Shown: piece by piece, positions 26,993 through 37,270 of the stretch
Layout: each line of letters opens with the position of its first letter
Position numbering within the stretch: position 1 is the stretch's first letter
NCBI GenBank assembly: GCA_024276015.1
Contig: JAJRXZ010000003.1
Span: 1 to 61,332, forward strand
Length of the DNA: 61,332 bases
Direction of reading: 5' to 3'
Origin: Spirochaetota bacterium
Lineage (GTDB): Bacteria; Spirochaetota; UBA4802; UBA5550
The notes under the pieces: generated by a model
Databases searched by the model: none
The model's input: only the letters and a program-made list of their open reading frames with translations
Told to the model about the DNA's origin: nothing
Program-made: the position numbers and the translations under genes

Positions 26993-27091
26993 TTTTATGC
27001 TCTGCTTGATATTATCTATCCTGTAAAAGTAGCACTCATTATTAAGAACAGCCGCTCACCGGATTGTTACATGCAGATCCAAGAATTATAA

Positions 27092-29203
27092 TTACTTATT
27101 TGCTTCCTCTTCCAGCTGCTTCAATCTCTCCTGTATGACTTTTTCCGCTTCCTTACCTGAAATCGGATCATAATGGGAGAAAGTCATCTCAAATGTCGCT
27201 TTGCCGCTTGTCATCGCTCTCAGGTCAATCGTATATCTTAACATCTCAGCAAGCGGCACAGCAGCATTTACAACGGAAATATTGCTGCCGGAATCCTCGG
27301 CGCTGTCCATACCTACTACTCTCCCCCTTCTGGACGTGATGTCGCTCATAATGTCACCCATATACTCCTTATCAACATATACCTTGACATTCATAATAGG
27401 TTCAAGGAGAAGAGGACCTCCGGCTTCCATACCCTTTTTAAAGGCGTGTCTTGCAGCTATTTTAAAAGACATTTCCGACGAATCAACAGAGTGGTAAGAT
27501 CCGTCATATAATTCAACCCCAACATCAACAACGGGAAACTTTGCAAGAACTCCCTCATTCAAGGCTTCCTGGATCCCCTTCTCAACGCCGGGTATATAAC
27601 CTTTGGGAACAACGCCTCCCACTATGCTGTTCTTAAATTCATAGCCAGCTCCCCGAGGCAGAGGCCACATCCTGAAATATACCTCCCCGTACTGCCCGTG
27701 CCCTCCTGACTGCTTTTTATGCTTATACTGAGATTCGGCTTTTTTTGTTATTGTTTCTCGATATGCGACCCTCGGTTCACGCGTTATTACTTCAAGTTTA
27801 CTCTTCTCTTTCATGGAATTTAAAATAATGCCAAGTTGGGTTTCCCCCATACCGGATAGAACGGATTCTCTTGTTTCAGAATTATACTTATATGAGATTG
27901 TAGGGTTCTCCTCAGTCAAACGGTTAAAATACTGCCCTATTTTATCAACATCCGATTTATTCTTCGGTTCAACCGCATAAGAGAAAACCGGCTGAGGCAG
28001 TTTAATATAATCGAGAACAACAGGATTCTTAATATCCGAAAGCGTATCAAGCGTTGCAGTCTTATCAAGTTTTACCACCACTCCGATATCGCCGGCATGA
28101 AGTACCGGGACTTCAATAGACTTACTTCCGATCATGGTATAGAGTTTGGGAATTCGCTCCTTGGCTGTTTTTTTCGGATTGCTTACATCCGTATCGGGCG
28201 CAAGCCGGCCCGAAATTATTCTGAGATAATTAAATCTGCCCGCATACTGGTCAATATAAGTTTTCCATACGACAGATGCAAAGGAGCCTTCCGGATCAGA
28301 TATAATTTTAATCTCTTTTGATCGATCATCGGGGTCATAGCCTTGGTATTCAACGCCCATCTTCGGAGAAGGAACGTAGTTTTTAATTACATTGATAAGA
28401 TTCAAAATTCCTATGACTTTTTCCGACGAGCCGCAAATCACCGGGAACAGTTTTGCTTCGGAGACCTGAACTGTAAGCCCCCTTCTTATTTCATCATCGG
28501 TGAGCTCCTCTTCATTAAGAAACTTCTCAATAAGTTCGTCATCTCCTTCTGCTGCGAATTCCATCAGGTTGGTTCTTTCAAGTTCGGCATTTTCCTTTAA
28601 GTTATCGGGGATATCGGAAGTTGTAACTCCTTTCCCGTCCTCTTTAGGAGCCATGTGCTTCATCTCAATGATATCCACAACTCCCTTAAAGGATTCGCCT
28701 TCTCCATCGGGCATACAGATCGAAATAAAATTTCCTTTAAAGCTGTTTTTTATATTTTCAATAACGCTTTCATAGTTCGCTCTTTCTTTGTCCATTTTAT
28801 TTACAAAGACAATTCTTGGAATGCCCTTCTCTTCAAGATACCTCCATGAACTTTCCGTTTGTATCTGCACTCCGTCAACAGAATCAACAACAACTACTGC
28901 CGCATCTGCAGCCTGGATGGCAGCTCTTGCCTCGCCTATGAAACCGGCTTTACCGGGAGTATCAAGTATATTTATTTTCACCTCATCCTGTTCAACAAAA
29001 CCGAGAGCGCTTCGGATAGACATCTTTTTATCTTTCTCATCAGCATCGTAATCCGAAACAAGTGTGCCGTTATCGCTTTTTCCCATCTTGTCAATTTTAC
29101 CGCCGACAAACAGCATTGCTTCAAAAAGTGTAGATTTTCCGGTTCCGCCATGGCCTATTATGGCAACGTTTCTTATTTTGTCAGATTTATACTCTTTTAA
29201 CAT
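27092..29203 (-). CDS. EF-G-like translational GTPase (FusA paralogue)
   Basis: A 703-residue GTPase with all five EF-G domains. The G motifs are GHGGTGKST (from residue ~17), DTPGKAGF and NKMD. The G1 loop and the 'DTPGKAGF' G3 (canonical EF-G has DTPGHVDF) mark it as a member of the divergent EF-G-like subfamily rather than the main elongation factor. In some species these paralogues act in ribosome recycling or have unknown roles. A good ribosome site (GGAGG) precedes the ATG. It is a lone gene, not in a str operon. Confidence 0.88.
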   Translation of the reverse strand: MLKEYKSDKIRNVAIIGHGGTGKSTLFEAMLFVGGKIDKMGKSDNGTLVSDYDADEKDKKMSIRSALGFVEQDEVKINILDTPGKAGFIGEARAAIQAADAAVVVVDSVDGVQIQTESSWRYLEEKGIPRIVFVNKMDKERANYESVIENIKNSFKGNFISICMPDGEGESFKGVVDIIEMKHMAPKEDGKGVTTSDIPDNLKENAELERTNLMEFAAEGDDELIEKFLNEEELTDDEIRRGLTVQVSEAKLFPVICGSSEKVIGILNLINVIKNYVPSPKMGVEYQGYDPDDRSKEIKIISDPEGSFASVVWKTYIDQYAGRFNYLRIISGRLAPDTDVSNPKKTAKERIPKLYTMIGSKSIEVPVLHAGDIGVVVKLDKTATLDTLSDIKNPVVLDYIKLPQPVFSYAVEPKNKSDVDKIGQYFNRLTEENPTISYKYNSETRESVLSGMGETQLGIILNSMKEKSKLEVITREPRVAYRETITKKAESQYKHKKQSGGHGQYGEVYFRMWPLPRGAGYEFKNSIVGGVVPKGYIPGVEKGIQEALNEGVLAKFPVVDVGVELYDGSYHSVDSSEMSFKIAARHAFKKGMEAGGPLLLEPIMNVKVYVDKEYMGDIMSDITSRRGRVVGMDSAEDSGSNISVVNAAVPLAEMLRYTIDLRAMTSGKATFEMTFSHYDPISGKEAEKVIQERLKQLEEEANK

Positions 29204-29415
29204 TCAGTACCTCCATTTTTTTACCATTCTTACCAGAATATCCAATATGAATTTAATAATATATATATTGAAAAGGGTAAATGATCACTATTTAATTGTA
29301 AATTATAGGAAAATTACAAAGGGCGACCATTTTTGTAAAGTATTTTTCACCGATCCGTTTTAATTCACCTCTGGGGATAAAAAACACCGGAAAGGAAATT
29401 TCACCTCTGAGGAAT

Positions 29416-30642
29416 TTACGGCATCAATTGAACATTAATTTCTACTTTGCCGCCGTCACTAATTATGCCTGCAATAGTTTCGGTATGAAGAGGATATCCT
29501 GCTGCGCTGAATTTCAGCGAATATCCGCTGTAATCGCCCGGACGGACAATCTTATAGTAGTAACCATCACTGTCGGTAACAGTTATCAGATCACCGTCAT
29601 TAATCCCGTCATTTAGGTAAACCGATACACCGGGCATGGAGCTGCCATTCTCGTCAATTACTTTTCCGTATATCCCGGTACCTGCAGCAAATATAAATTC
29701 AATCATTGAATCCCTGTTATAGAGAAAAACTTCCTCAATTCCCTCCAGTGTCTGAGGGCTCTCCTTTGCAACCTCAATTGTCAGGTCAAGACAACCTCTC
29801 TCTTTATAGCTCCAGTCCTGTAAAGAGCCGTAAACTATATACCAGTCTCCTCCATTTATTGTGCCGGAATCGACATCCGGATCGGCAAGGATATCGGGAT
29901 TCTGCAAAAAAATTCCCGAACCGGAATAGAGCCGGGCAATATATTTAACGAGATCATATTCTCCCGGTATAATGCCGTTACTCTCACTGGCATAATCAAA
30001 GGGCATATTAACAATTACGGTCCCGGAATGATATGTAGCAGACAGATGGAAAACCGTTTCTACAGAGTAATCCCTCAATGCGGAAGATTCGGGCTCTGAA
30101 AAGGGACTGTCGCCATGCGCTGTAGAGACAACCCACTCCGTGCTGAAATTTCTGTTAAGGTCAACTCCGTTTGAATTATACCTTACACCGGCAGCAATAC
30201 CGTCGGGATTTAAAATCGGTATTACAGCAATATAACTGCCATTTACCAGTTCAGTAACAACATTTGAAGGTTCTTGAGGATCGTAGTTTTGCGTCAGATA
30301 CATTATAAAATCTATGAGAATCTCGCCTGCAATATATTCATTGCCGTGAATTGAACCCGTAAACCTGACCCTTGGTTCACCCGGTTCATTTGTTCCCGGA
30401 TTATCTGAAATAACAAGCACATTGATGGGCCTGCCCTCAACAGAATAACCTATAGTTATTAAATCCGTTATATCCGGATAATCCGCTTCAGTCCGGATAA
30501 GGAAAGCCTGGAGTTCTTCCGGAGAATGGTACTCGTAAGGTTTGGGGAAAGGGTCTCCTTCATTATAGCTGTCGCTGTAAAGAGTACAATTAATTAAGCT
30601 GATCAGAATAAGAGAATATATCAATAATATAATTTTTTTCAT
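29416..30642 (-). CDS. M14 zinc carboxypeptidase lipoprotein
   Basis: A 408-residue secreted peptidase. The signal ends in ISLINC (lipidated Cys19), a lipobox with Asn at -1 like those of Leptospira-type lipoproteins. The zinc site shows HGNE (His99, Glu102), followed by 'GVDLNRNFSTEW' with the substrate-binding Asn-Arg, 'TYHSGT' for the third zinc His and 'LTIEVAKE' with the catalytic Glu. Residues ~325-408 form a carboxypeptidase regulatory-like (CarboxypepD_reg) beta-sandwich. All active-site residues are present. I chose ATG 30642 over a TTG two codons upstream. Substrates are probably peptides or peptidoglycan fragments at the cell surface. Confidence 0.9.
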   Translation of the reverse strand: MKKIILLIYSLILISLINCTLYSDSYNEGDPFPKPYEYHSPEELQAFLIRTEADYPDITDLITIGYSVEGRPINVLVISDNPGTNEPGEPRVRFTGSIHGNEYIAGEILIDFIMYLTQNYDPQEPSNVVTELVNGSYIAVIPILNPDGIAAGVRYNSNGVDLNRNFSTEWVVSTAHGDSPFSEPESSALRDYSVETVFHLSATYHSGTVIVNMPFDYASESNGIIPGEYDLVKYIARLYSGSGIFLQNPDILADPDVDSGTINGGDWYIVYGSLQDWSYKERGCLDLTIEVAKESPQTLEGIEEVFLYNRDSMIEFIFAAGTGIYGKVIDENGSSMPGVSVYLNDGINDGDLITVTDSDGYYYKIVRPGDYSGYSLKFSAAGYPLHTETIAGIISDGGKVEINVQLMP

Positions 30643-30721
30643 AAGCAACTATATTAAGATAATACAATTATTGCGGATCGACAACCGAGGCTGTGCTGAA
30701 AAATTGTTACTAAAAATTATA

Positions 30722-33475
30722 TCAGGCAACCGAATCCTTGCTCACTTTTTTCATAGACAGCGAGACCACCTTGGAAACACCCGGTTCCTCCATAGTAATT
30801 CCATATATTGATTCGGCAATACTAATAGTCTTTTTATTATGAGTTACTATTATAAACTGCGTACTGCGTGCAAATTCCTTAAGCATCTTGACAAATCTTC
30901 TGATATTCTCCTCATCAAGGGGAGCGTCAATTTCATCGAGGAAACAGAAAGGGGAAGGTCTTGTCATATATGTTGCAAACAACAGAGCAGTTGCAGTGAG
31001 CGCCCTCTCTCCTCCGGAGAGGAGGTTGATATTCTTAAGCTTCTTTCCCGGAGGCCTTACCATAATATCAATACCGCTTTCAAGAACATTTTCAACATCA
31101 ACAAGTTCAAGAGACGCTTCGCCCCCTTCAAAGAGCTGTTTAAAAACAGCGGAAAAATTCTTTTGTATCTCAGTGAATGTTTCAGTAAACATTTCCACAG
31201 AGGTTCTGTTTATATCATCAATTACGGAGAGTATATCCTTGCGGGCTTTTTCAATATCATTCTTCTGCTTAATGTAATACTCAAATCTCTTCTTAAGATC
31301 GTTATATTCCCGGATTGCCAGATTGTTAATGGGGCCCAGATCCTGTATTTTTTTCTTAACAAGCTGAAGGTCGCTCTGAAGAGTGCTTAACTGATACTGC
31401 TCTAAATTCAAATCAATATACTGCGTAACTTTTTTCTCGTACTCGGTCCATAGATAATCCTCTATGCTATTCTTCTTAAAAATGAACTCTACAAGGGATT
31501 TATCCAGCGAGCTGATCCGATCTACAATCCTTCTTAATTCCTCTTCGTCCTGTTTCGATACGTTTTTACGCTCGTGAATTCTTTTTTCAATATCTTCCCT
31601 TTTCTGAGTAAGATGAGCGATGTTTTTCATCAGAGTTTCGCTCTTCTCATTAAACTCAATTAACTTGCTTTCCCATTCTTCGATTTCTGCCTTAAGCTTG
31701 TCTATTATTGATTGGGATCTCACAATGTCTTCTTTATGATTTTCTATCTGCTTTGAAAGATCCTTTATCTGGTAATCCATTGTATTAAGACTTCTGTCTA
31801 TCCAGTCCCTATCTGTTTCATAGGTTGACAGGTTGATCTCGATTCTGTTTATCATGCTGTTAATATCTTCAAGTTCGTTCTGATAATCCAGAATCTGTTT
31901 TTCAAGTCTTGAATTTTCGGCCCTTAAAAAATCAATTTTCTCGATCTCTTCGTTTATATTTTTATCCAGCTCTTCTTTTTTTGCATGTATTCCGGTTTTA
32001 TCAAAAAGAATTGATCTGAAACCGTCTTCATAACTTTCAAACCGGCTGATATCCTCCTGCAGAATATTCATATCAATTTTTTCCAACAGTTCAACCGCAT
32101 CTTCAATACTTCCCTCTTCAAGATTCCGAACAGCAAGGCGTAAATTCTCGTCAATCTCCTTTAGGAAATGATTAATTTTCTCGCGAACCTCCTGCCTTTC
32201 ATTCTCAGACTCAAAGAGCTCAGCCTTCCTTTTTTCTATAGCATCAACAAGCTTTTTTATAACAAGCTCAAGTTCTCCTCTCAGTTCTTTTTGTCTCCCC
32301 TCTCTCTGATTTATAATCCCTCTGTTTTCATCAATCTTATCTCTTGCCTGATGAATTGAATCGATTTTCCTCTTTCTTGACTTAAAAAATGTATCCAGCT
32401 TTTTTCTATCCTCATCAATTTTCTTTCTGATCTCAACTGCTGTCTGCCGGGCTCTCTTCTTATCGTCTATATGTTTATTGAGACTTTCAGATCTCTCTTC
32501 TATCTTCTTTTCAATGGCAGCTATATGTTTTTTCTGTTCTTCAATTAATTCCCGATTCTTGTCTGTTTTTACGTCAATATCTTCCAGCCTGAACTTATAG
32601 TTGCTTAATCTTTTGTCAAGTTCCCACAGTCTGTGTTGTATATCATTCTTCCTCTTTTCATCCTTTTCGTTATCTGCCGATGTTGCGGCAACCCTTACAG
32701 AGATTTTTTCTCTCTCGCTTTTTAATCTGTTAATATCGCTCTGTATCTTCTCCTGCTTTTTTACGATCTCCCTGTGCCTTATCACATTGATCAGAAAATC
32801 GTAATTAGAATGCTCCTTCATCATTTTTATATACTTGCCTGTTACTTCAGCCTGTTTTCTCTTGATCTCTTTCTCTCTTTCGATCTCTTTTATAATATCA
32901 TTTATGCGCTCAAGATTGTCGCCCGTATCCTGAAGTTTCTTAAGGGACTCTTTTTTTTGAAGCTTATAACGTGATATACCTGCCGCTTCCTCAAATATGT
33001 ATCTTCTGTCCTCTGCTCTTGTGGAAAGGATGAGGTCCATTTTGCCCTGTTCCATAACGGAATATGCGGATTTGCCAATACCCGTATCCATCAAGAGCCT
33101 GTTAATGTCCTTCAACCTAACAGGGGATCTGTTGATCTGATATTCAGATTCGCCGTCACGGAAAACTCTCCTTGTGATAGTAACCGTATCTGTTCCGATA
33201 TCAAGAATCCTGCCGGAATTATCTATTGTTACAGATACTTCCGCCAATGATACAGGCTTTCTCTGTTCCGTTCCTGAAAAGATGATATCTTCCATCTTGT
33301 CGCCTCGGATATTTTTGGCCTGTTTCTCTCCCAAAACCCATTTTATAGCATCAACCACATTTGATTTTCCGCATCCGTTGGGCCCCACAATTGCAGTTAT
33401 ACCGGGCTCAAATTTTATAAGAGTTTTATCTGCAAATGATTTGAATCCGAACATTTCCATAGATTTCAGGAACAT
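30722..33475 (-). CDS. smc: SMC chromosome segregation ATPase, short form
   Basis: The SMC protein of the condensin complex, working with ScpA and ScpB (encoded at 49-51 kb). The N-terminal head has Walker A GPNGCGKSN (residues 31-39). The C-terminal head has the signature LSGGERA (from 819) and Walker B with Asp847-Glu848. The two coiled-coil arms are present. At 917 residues it is about 230-270 shorter than the usual ~1150-1190. The ~150-residue hinge fold, with its conserved Gly motifs, is not visible; residues ~450-500 in its place are a short charged segment. The start is firmly set by 'MFLKSMEMFGFKSFADKT'. Shortened SMCs are, from memory, found in spirochaetes. Confidence 0.93.
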   Translation of the reverse strand: MFLKSMEMFGFKSFADKTLIKFEPGITAIVGPNGCGKSNVVDAIKWVLGEKQAKNIRGDKMEDIIFSGTEQRKPVSLAEVSVTIDNSGRILDIGTDTVTITRRVFRDGESEYQINRSPVRLKDINRLLMDTGIGKSAYSVMEQGKMDLILSTRAEDRRYIFEEAAGISRYKLQKKESLKKLQDTGDNLERINDIIKEIEREKEIKRKQAEVTGKYIKMMKEHSNYDFLINVIRHREIVKKQEKIQSDINRLKSEREKISVRVAATSADNEKDEKRKNDIQHRLWELDKRLSNYKFRLEDIDVKTDKNRELIEEQKKHIAAIEKKIEERSESLNKHIDDKKRARQTAVEIRKKIDEDRKKLDTFFKSRKRKIDSIHQARDKIDENRGIINQREGRQKELRGELELVIKKLVDAIEKRKAELFESENERQEVREKINHFLKEIDENLRLAVRNLEEGSIEDAVELLEKIDMNILQEDISRFESYEDGFRSILFDKTGIHAKKEELDKNINEEIEKIDFLRAENSRLEKQILDYQNELEDINSMINRIEINLSTYETDRDWIDRSLNTMDYQIKDLSKQIENHKEDIVRSQSIIDKLKAEIEEWESKLIEFNEKSETLMKNIAHLTQKREDIEKRIHERKNVSKQDEEELRRIVDRISSLDKSLVEFIFKKNSIEDYLWTEYEKKVTQYIDLNLEQYQLSTLQSDLQLVKKKIQDLGPINNLAIREYNDLKKRFEYYIKQKNDIEKARKDILSVIDDINRTSVEMFTETFTEIQKNFSAVFKQLFEGGEASLELVDVENVLESGIDIMVRPPGKKLKNINLLSGGERALTATALLFATYMTRPSPFCFLDEIDAPLDEENIRRFVKMLKEFARSTQFIIVTHNKKTISIAESIYGITMEEPGVSKVVSLSMKKVSKDSVA

Positions 33476-33720
33476 AGAACTATACCGTTGACATATTTTT
33501 TTGATGATTAGAATACAAATGATTACGTGTATTATTAAAGCAAGAATATTTTGCCACTCTAAAAAAAAATATTTCTCATTGCAATGAAAAAATATTCAGC
33601 CCTCCTGCATAAACAGACGAGGACTTTAAAAAACTATTTTTTTTACTGTACATCTGCATAATAATAGTGATCAATTGTAATATTCTTATCTAATTATTTT
33701 CACATGGTAATCTGACTGCT

Positions 33721-34272
33721 ATGATAAAATCGACTTCAACTCTTACATATATTTTAATCATATCGCTTATATTAATTAATTGTTCCACAACCGGAAAGAA
33801 AAAAAAAATCTATCTTTATGAAAACTCAAAAAGCGGCAATAAATTCAACACTGAAAAATCGGACAGGCCAATTGACAGAGGCGCTGCATTTGAAATTTAT
33901 TTTACTCTTGAAAAGCCTGTAGATTGTATAAAAATCGGTATTTCATCGGACTACATCTCAGATACATTTACTCATGAAAAAAAATATATAAAAACTTACT
34001 TTATCGTTGAACAGTTGATTGACCTTTCAAAATTCCCCGGAGCAAAGAGCAGATTTACTTTTACAGAAATTGGGAAAAACTTTAACGACACATGGAGCAG
34101 GAAAAGAGAAATTACGATCTGCATCGATCCGCAAAATCCCCTGCTTAAACTGGACAACAACACAATTTACAGGATCAGATTTACAGTATTCCGATACAAA
34201 AACTTTAATTATAAAATAAGTATTTATGCTGATTGCAGGATCAAATATTTAAAAAAATCGGATATTTTTTGA
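33721..34272 (+). CDS. Hypothetical lipoprotein
   Basis: A 183-residue protein with a lipoprotein signal ending in ILINC (Cys near residue 21), then a Lys-rich linker and a beta-rich domain. I recognise no family. The lipobox with Asn at -1 matches that of the nearby carboxypeptidase. It is followed by an outer-membrane protein gene 175 nt on, probably a separate unit. Confidence 0.6.
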   Translation: MIKSTSTLTYILIISLILINCSTTGKKKKIYLYENSKSGNKFNTEKSDRPIDRGAAFEIYFTLEKPVDCIKIGISSDYISDTFTHEKKYIKTYFIVEQLIDLSKFPGAKSRFTFTEIGKNFNDTWSRKREITICIDPQNPLLKLDNNTIYRIRFTVFRYKNFNYKISIYADCRIKYLKKSDIF

Positions 34273-34447
34273 GATAACTGTTTTTTTTATTGATTTATTT
34301 CCTCTTGATCTTTTTAAATGTTCTATCCTGAACCGGTCAAAAATCCACTTCTAATATATTTTAATTGTTACGCACGGCATTAAACAGCAGCGGTATACTA
34401 ACAATTATATTTTATTATTAGAAACAATTTTACGCAAGGAGGAGAAC

Positions 34448-35008
34448 ATGCAATTTTTAAAAAAGGAAAAAATCTATTCGGTATTACTTTCACTGTTTAT
34501 GATATGTACATTCCTGGTTTCAGCAAAGGAGAAAGCTCAGGCAAGAGGATTCGGCATTAAAGCCGGATGGGCAATGATGCAGGACGATTATAAGTCTGCA
34601 GAATTTGATGATACTCATTCACTGGGTATTTATTTTGACATGGGTAATTTTATCTTTAATAACCTCATCTTCAAGCCCGGCCTCGATCTTGTTACATTAA
34701 CAAATAACGATACAAATGTGGAAATTGATATATGGGGGATACATCTTGACTGGTACTGGAATTTTATGGGAAAAGGTTCCATCTCACCTTTTCTCGGTTT
34801 CGGAGCTGCTCTGAACCTTTACGACGATAACGACGACAATTCCGGCAATGACGACTCCGATGCGGGTCTTGAACTGTTCGGAGGTATTGACATCGGGCTG
34901 ACAGGTTCGCTTTCCCTGTCAGTTGAGGGAAGATATTGCTTTAACGATATTGCCAACAGAGATCAGAATATAGCAAAGATCCTTGTCGGTATTATTTTCA
35001 GATTTTAA
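34448..35008 (+). CDS. Outer-membrane beta-barrel protein
   Basis: A 186-residue small barrel. A signal peptide (cleavage likely near residue 33) is followed by alternating amphipathic strands. It ends in '...ILVGIIFRF' with the terminal Phe recognised by the BAM machinery. An Asp/Asn-rich loop around residue 125-140 would be exposed. GGAGG precedes the ATG. It resembles OmpW- or OmpA-like 8-strand barrels in size, but no specific family is clear. Confidence 0.75.
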   Translation: MQFLKKEKIYSVLLSLFMICTFLVSAKEKAQARGFGIKAGWAMMQDDYKSAEFDDTHSLGIYFDMGNFIFNNLIFKPGLDLVTLTNNDTNVEIDIWGIHLDWYWNFMGKGSISPFLGFGAALNLYDDNDDNSGNDDSDAGLELFGGIDIGLTGSLSLSVEGRYCFNDIANRDQNIAKILVGIIFRF

Positions 35009-35062
35009 CCGGAATAAATCTAACGAATAGAACGCTCTGAAGTAATATATTGGGTAAAAATG

Positions 35063-35092
35063 AAAAGCGGCAAAAGAATTGCCGCTTTTTTT
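35063..35092. terminator. Bidirectional terminator between the barrel gene and pyrE
   Basis: AAAAGCGGCAA (35063-35073) and TTGCCGCTTTT (35079-35089), 5-nt loop, followed by TTTTTT on the plus strand. On the minus strand it lies 45 nt after the pyrE stop and has a T-rich tail too. Confidence 0.8.
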
Positions 35093-35136
35093 AAATAATC
35101 TCCCGACAGCAGTCCCGCACATGGTATGTTATGTTA

Positions 35137-35721
35137 TCATTTGTTATTTCTGAGGCGTATTCTATCAAAATCAGATCTCCTGAAAATGGATATTACCTCC
35201 ACACCGCACTTTTCAATATTCTCTCTGCCCCCCTCTTCCCTATCGATCAATACTACAGCTTTAACGACATTTAATCCGGACTCCCTTATCCTCTCAATTG
35301 CTTCTATTGTCGATCCGCCTGTTGTTATTACATCATCAATAACTACAACATTTCTTACATTATCAACATCTCCCTCAATCCATTTACCGGTACCATGCCC
35401 TTTAGGTTCCTTTCTTACAATAATGGGATATATGGTAACACCGCAGTTATTTGCTTCAATTGCAGTTGAAATAGATATTGGATCCGCTCCAAGCGTCAGT
35501 CCGCCCACAGCATCAATGCGGGTATCTTTCATAATTTCCCTGATCCTGTGAAAAACCGCCTTTCCGACAATGGCTACACCTCTGTGGTCAAGCGTAGCGG
35601 CTTTGCAGTCAAAATAATAATTGCTCTCCTTCCCGGATGCCAGCTTAAAGGGCGGGTCTTCCCTGTACATGAACGATTTTTCATAAAGAATGTTAAACAA
35701 TGTTTTCAACTGGTCATTCAT
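35137..35721 (-). CDS. pyrE: Orotate phosphoribosyltransferase
   Basis: Converts orotate and PRPP to orotidine 5'-phosphate in pyrimidine synthesis. The 194-residue length is normal. The PRPP-binding motif is VVVIDDVITTGGS (around residue 125). An N-terminal 'FKLASGKESNYYFDC' segment matches the orotate site. It is separate from other pyr genes and convergent with the barrel gene. Confidence 0.94.
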   Translation of the reverse strand: MNDQLKTLFNILYEKSFMYREDPPFKLASGKESNYYFDCKAATLDHRGVAIVGKAVFHRIREIMKDTRIDAVGGLTLGADPISISTAIEANNCGVTIYPIIVRKEPKGHGTGKWIEGDVDNVRNVVVIDDVITTGGSTIEAIERIRESGLNVVKAVVLIDREEGGRENIEKCGVEVISIFRRSDFDRIRLRNNK

Positions 35722-35859
35722 ACTTTATTCCCAATCTTTGTATAGTATAATTAAAACTACGATAATTGAAATATTTCAACTTTTTAATATTATGTAAGTC
35801 TTATTTAAAAGCGCTTTTAATTCAAGGATTATTTATCAAGGAGAATAATTGAGGACACA

Positions 35860-37158
35860 CTACTTATACTTCTCCGGCCAGAGTTTTCTCAGTCTGTCCC
35901 TCAATAATTTTTCGCTGCCTTCCTCCGAAGGATCGTAAAAAACCAGGTTTGATATCTCTTCCGGAAGATAACTATCTTTGACAAAGTGTCCGGGAAAATC
36001 GTGAGGATAATTGTAGTCTTTACCGTATCCCATTTTTTTCATGAGCCTCGTAGGAGCATTCCTCAAATGAAAGGGGATCTCATAATTATCCCTTTCCGCT
36101 CTGGCTTTGGCGTTTTTAATAGCCATATAAGAGGCGTTGCTCTTTGGTGATGACGCCAGGAAAACAGCACACTGGGATAAAATTATTTCCGACTCAGGCA
36201 TACCAATATTCTTTACTGCTGTAAGCGCGGCAACCGCAATGGGCAAAGCATGGGGAGAAGCGTTCCCAATATCTTCAGATGCAAATATTACCATTCTTCT
36301 TGCAATAAATTCCGGCACTTCCCCGGCAATTATCATTTTTGCAAGATAATAAACTGCAGCATTGGGATCGGATCCCCGCAATGATTTAATAAATGCCGAT
36401 ATTGTATCGTAATGCCTGTCTCCTGCTCTGTCATAATAGAGCAGGCTATTTTTAACGGCTTCCCTGACATTCTCAACAGTTATTGCAGGGCCTTCGGCCA
36501 AGGAGAAGGCAGTTTCAAGTATGTTAAGCATTCTCCGGGCATCCCCGCCTGATATTGCCGCAATATGCTCCTTCACATCCTCCTCGATGAAGATATTTTT
36601 ATTTATAAGTACTTCGTCATTCGCAACAGCATTATTCAGAATTTTTATCAGATCACTTTCACTATGACGCTTTAATTTTACTACACGGGTACGAGACAGT
36701 AAAGGAGCAATAACGGTAAATGAAGGATTCTCTGTTGTTGCGCCGATCAGAATAATATCGCCATTTTCAACTGCTCCCAGAACCGCATCCTGCTGCGCTT
36801 TATTGAACCTGTGAATCTCATCAAGAAAAAGAAGGGTATCTTTCCCATAAATCCTGTTCTCCTTTCCTTTCTCAATGATCTTTCTGACATCGGAAACGCC
36901 TGCAGAAATTGCGCTGAGCATGTATGAATCCATATCAAGTGAATTTGCTATGATCCGGGCAAGAGTTGTTTTACCTGTGCCTGGATCGCCCCATAATATC
37001 ATTGAAAAGATTTTACCCTCTTTAATGGATCGATGAATGATCCTTCCCTCCGAAACAATATGATTTTGTCCGATAAACTCTTCAATTGTACCGGGCCTTA
37101 ACCTTTCGGCAAGAGGAGCAAAGTCATTGTTTAGCTTCTTCTTCATTTTATGCAGCAA
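35860..37158 (-). CDS. rarA: Replication-associated recombination protein A
   Basis: An AAA+ ATPase (also called MgsA) that acts at stalled replication forks with SSB. Walker A is GDPGTGKTT, Walker B LLFLDEIHRF, sensor 1 'IGATTENPS'. The C-terminal collar and MgsA tetramerisation domain ('NAPTRLMKKMGYGKDY') are complete. Length 432 residues, typical. The translation may instead start at the in-frame ATG four codons in. Confidence 0.94.
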   Translation of the reverse strand: MLHKMKKKLNNDFAPLAERLRPGTIEEFIGQNHIVSEGRIIHRSIKEGKIFSMILWGDPGTGKTTLARIIANSLDMDSYMLSAISAGVSDVRKIIEKGKENRIYGKDTLLFLDEIHRFNKAQQDAVLGAVENGDIILIGATTENPSFTVIAPLLSRTRVVKLKRHSESDLIKILNNAVANDEVLINKNIFIEEDVKEHIAAISGGDARRMLNILETAFSLAEGPAITVENVREAVKNSLLYYDRAGDRHYDTISAFIKSLRGSDPNAAVYYLAKMIIAGEVPEFIARRMVIFASEDIGNASPHALPIAVAALTAVKNIGMPESEIILSQCAVFLASSPKSNASYMAIKNAKARAERDNYEIPFHLRNAPTRLMKKMGYGKDYNYPHDFPGHFVKDSYLPEEISNLVFYDPSEEGSEKLLRDRLRKLWPEKYK

Positions 37159-37214
37159 GCAGATAATAAATAGATTTACTTATTGATCCATTTATTACTT
37201 TTTATAAATTAAAC

Positions 37215-37240
37215 AAAAAAATCCGACAATGCCGGATTTT
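37215..37240 (-). terminator. Terminator of rpsU
   Basis: AAAATCCG (37218-37225) and CGGATTTT (37233-37240) form an 8-bp stem. The minus-strand tail is a run of seven T residues. It lies 30 nt after the rpsU stop. Confidence 0.75.
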
Positions 37241-37270
37241 GTAAAAAACTCTGAATATAAATAATATCTT

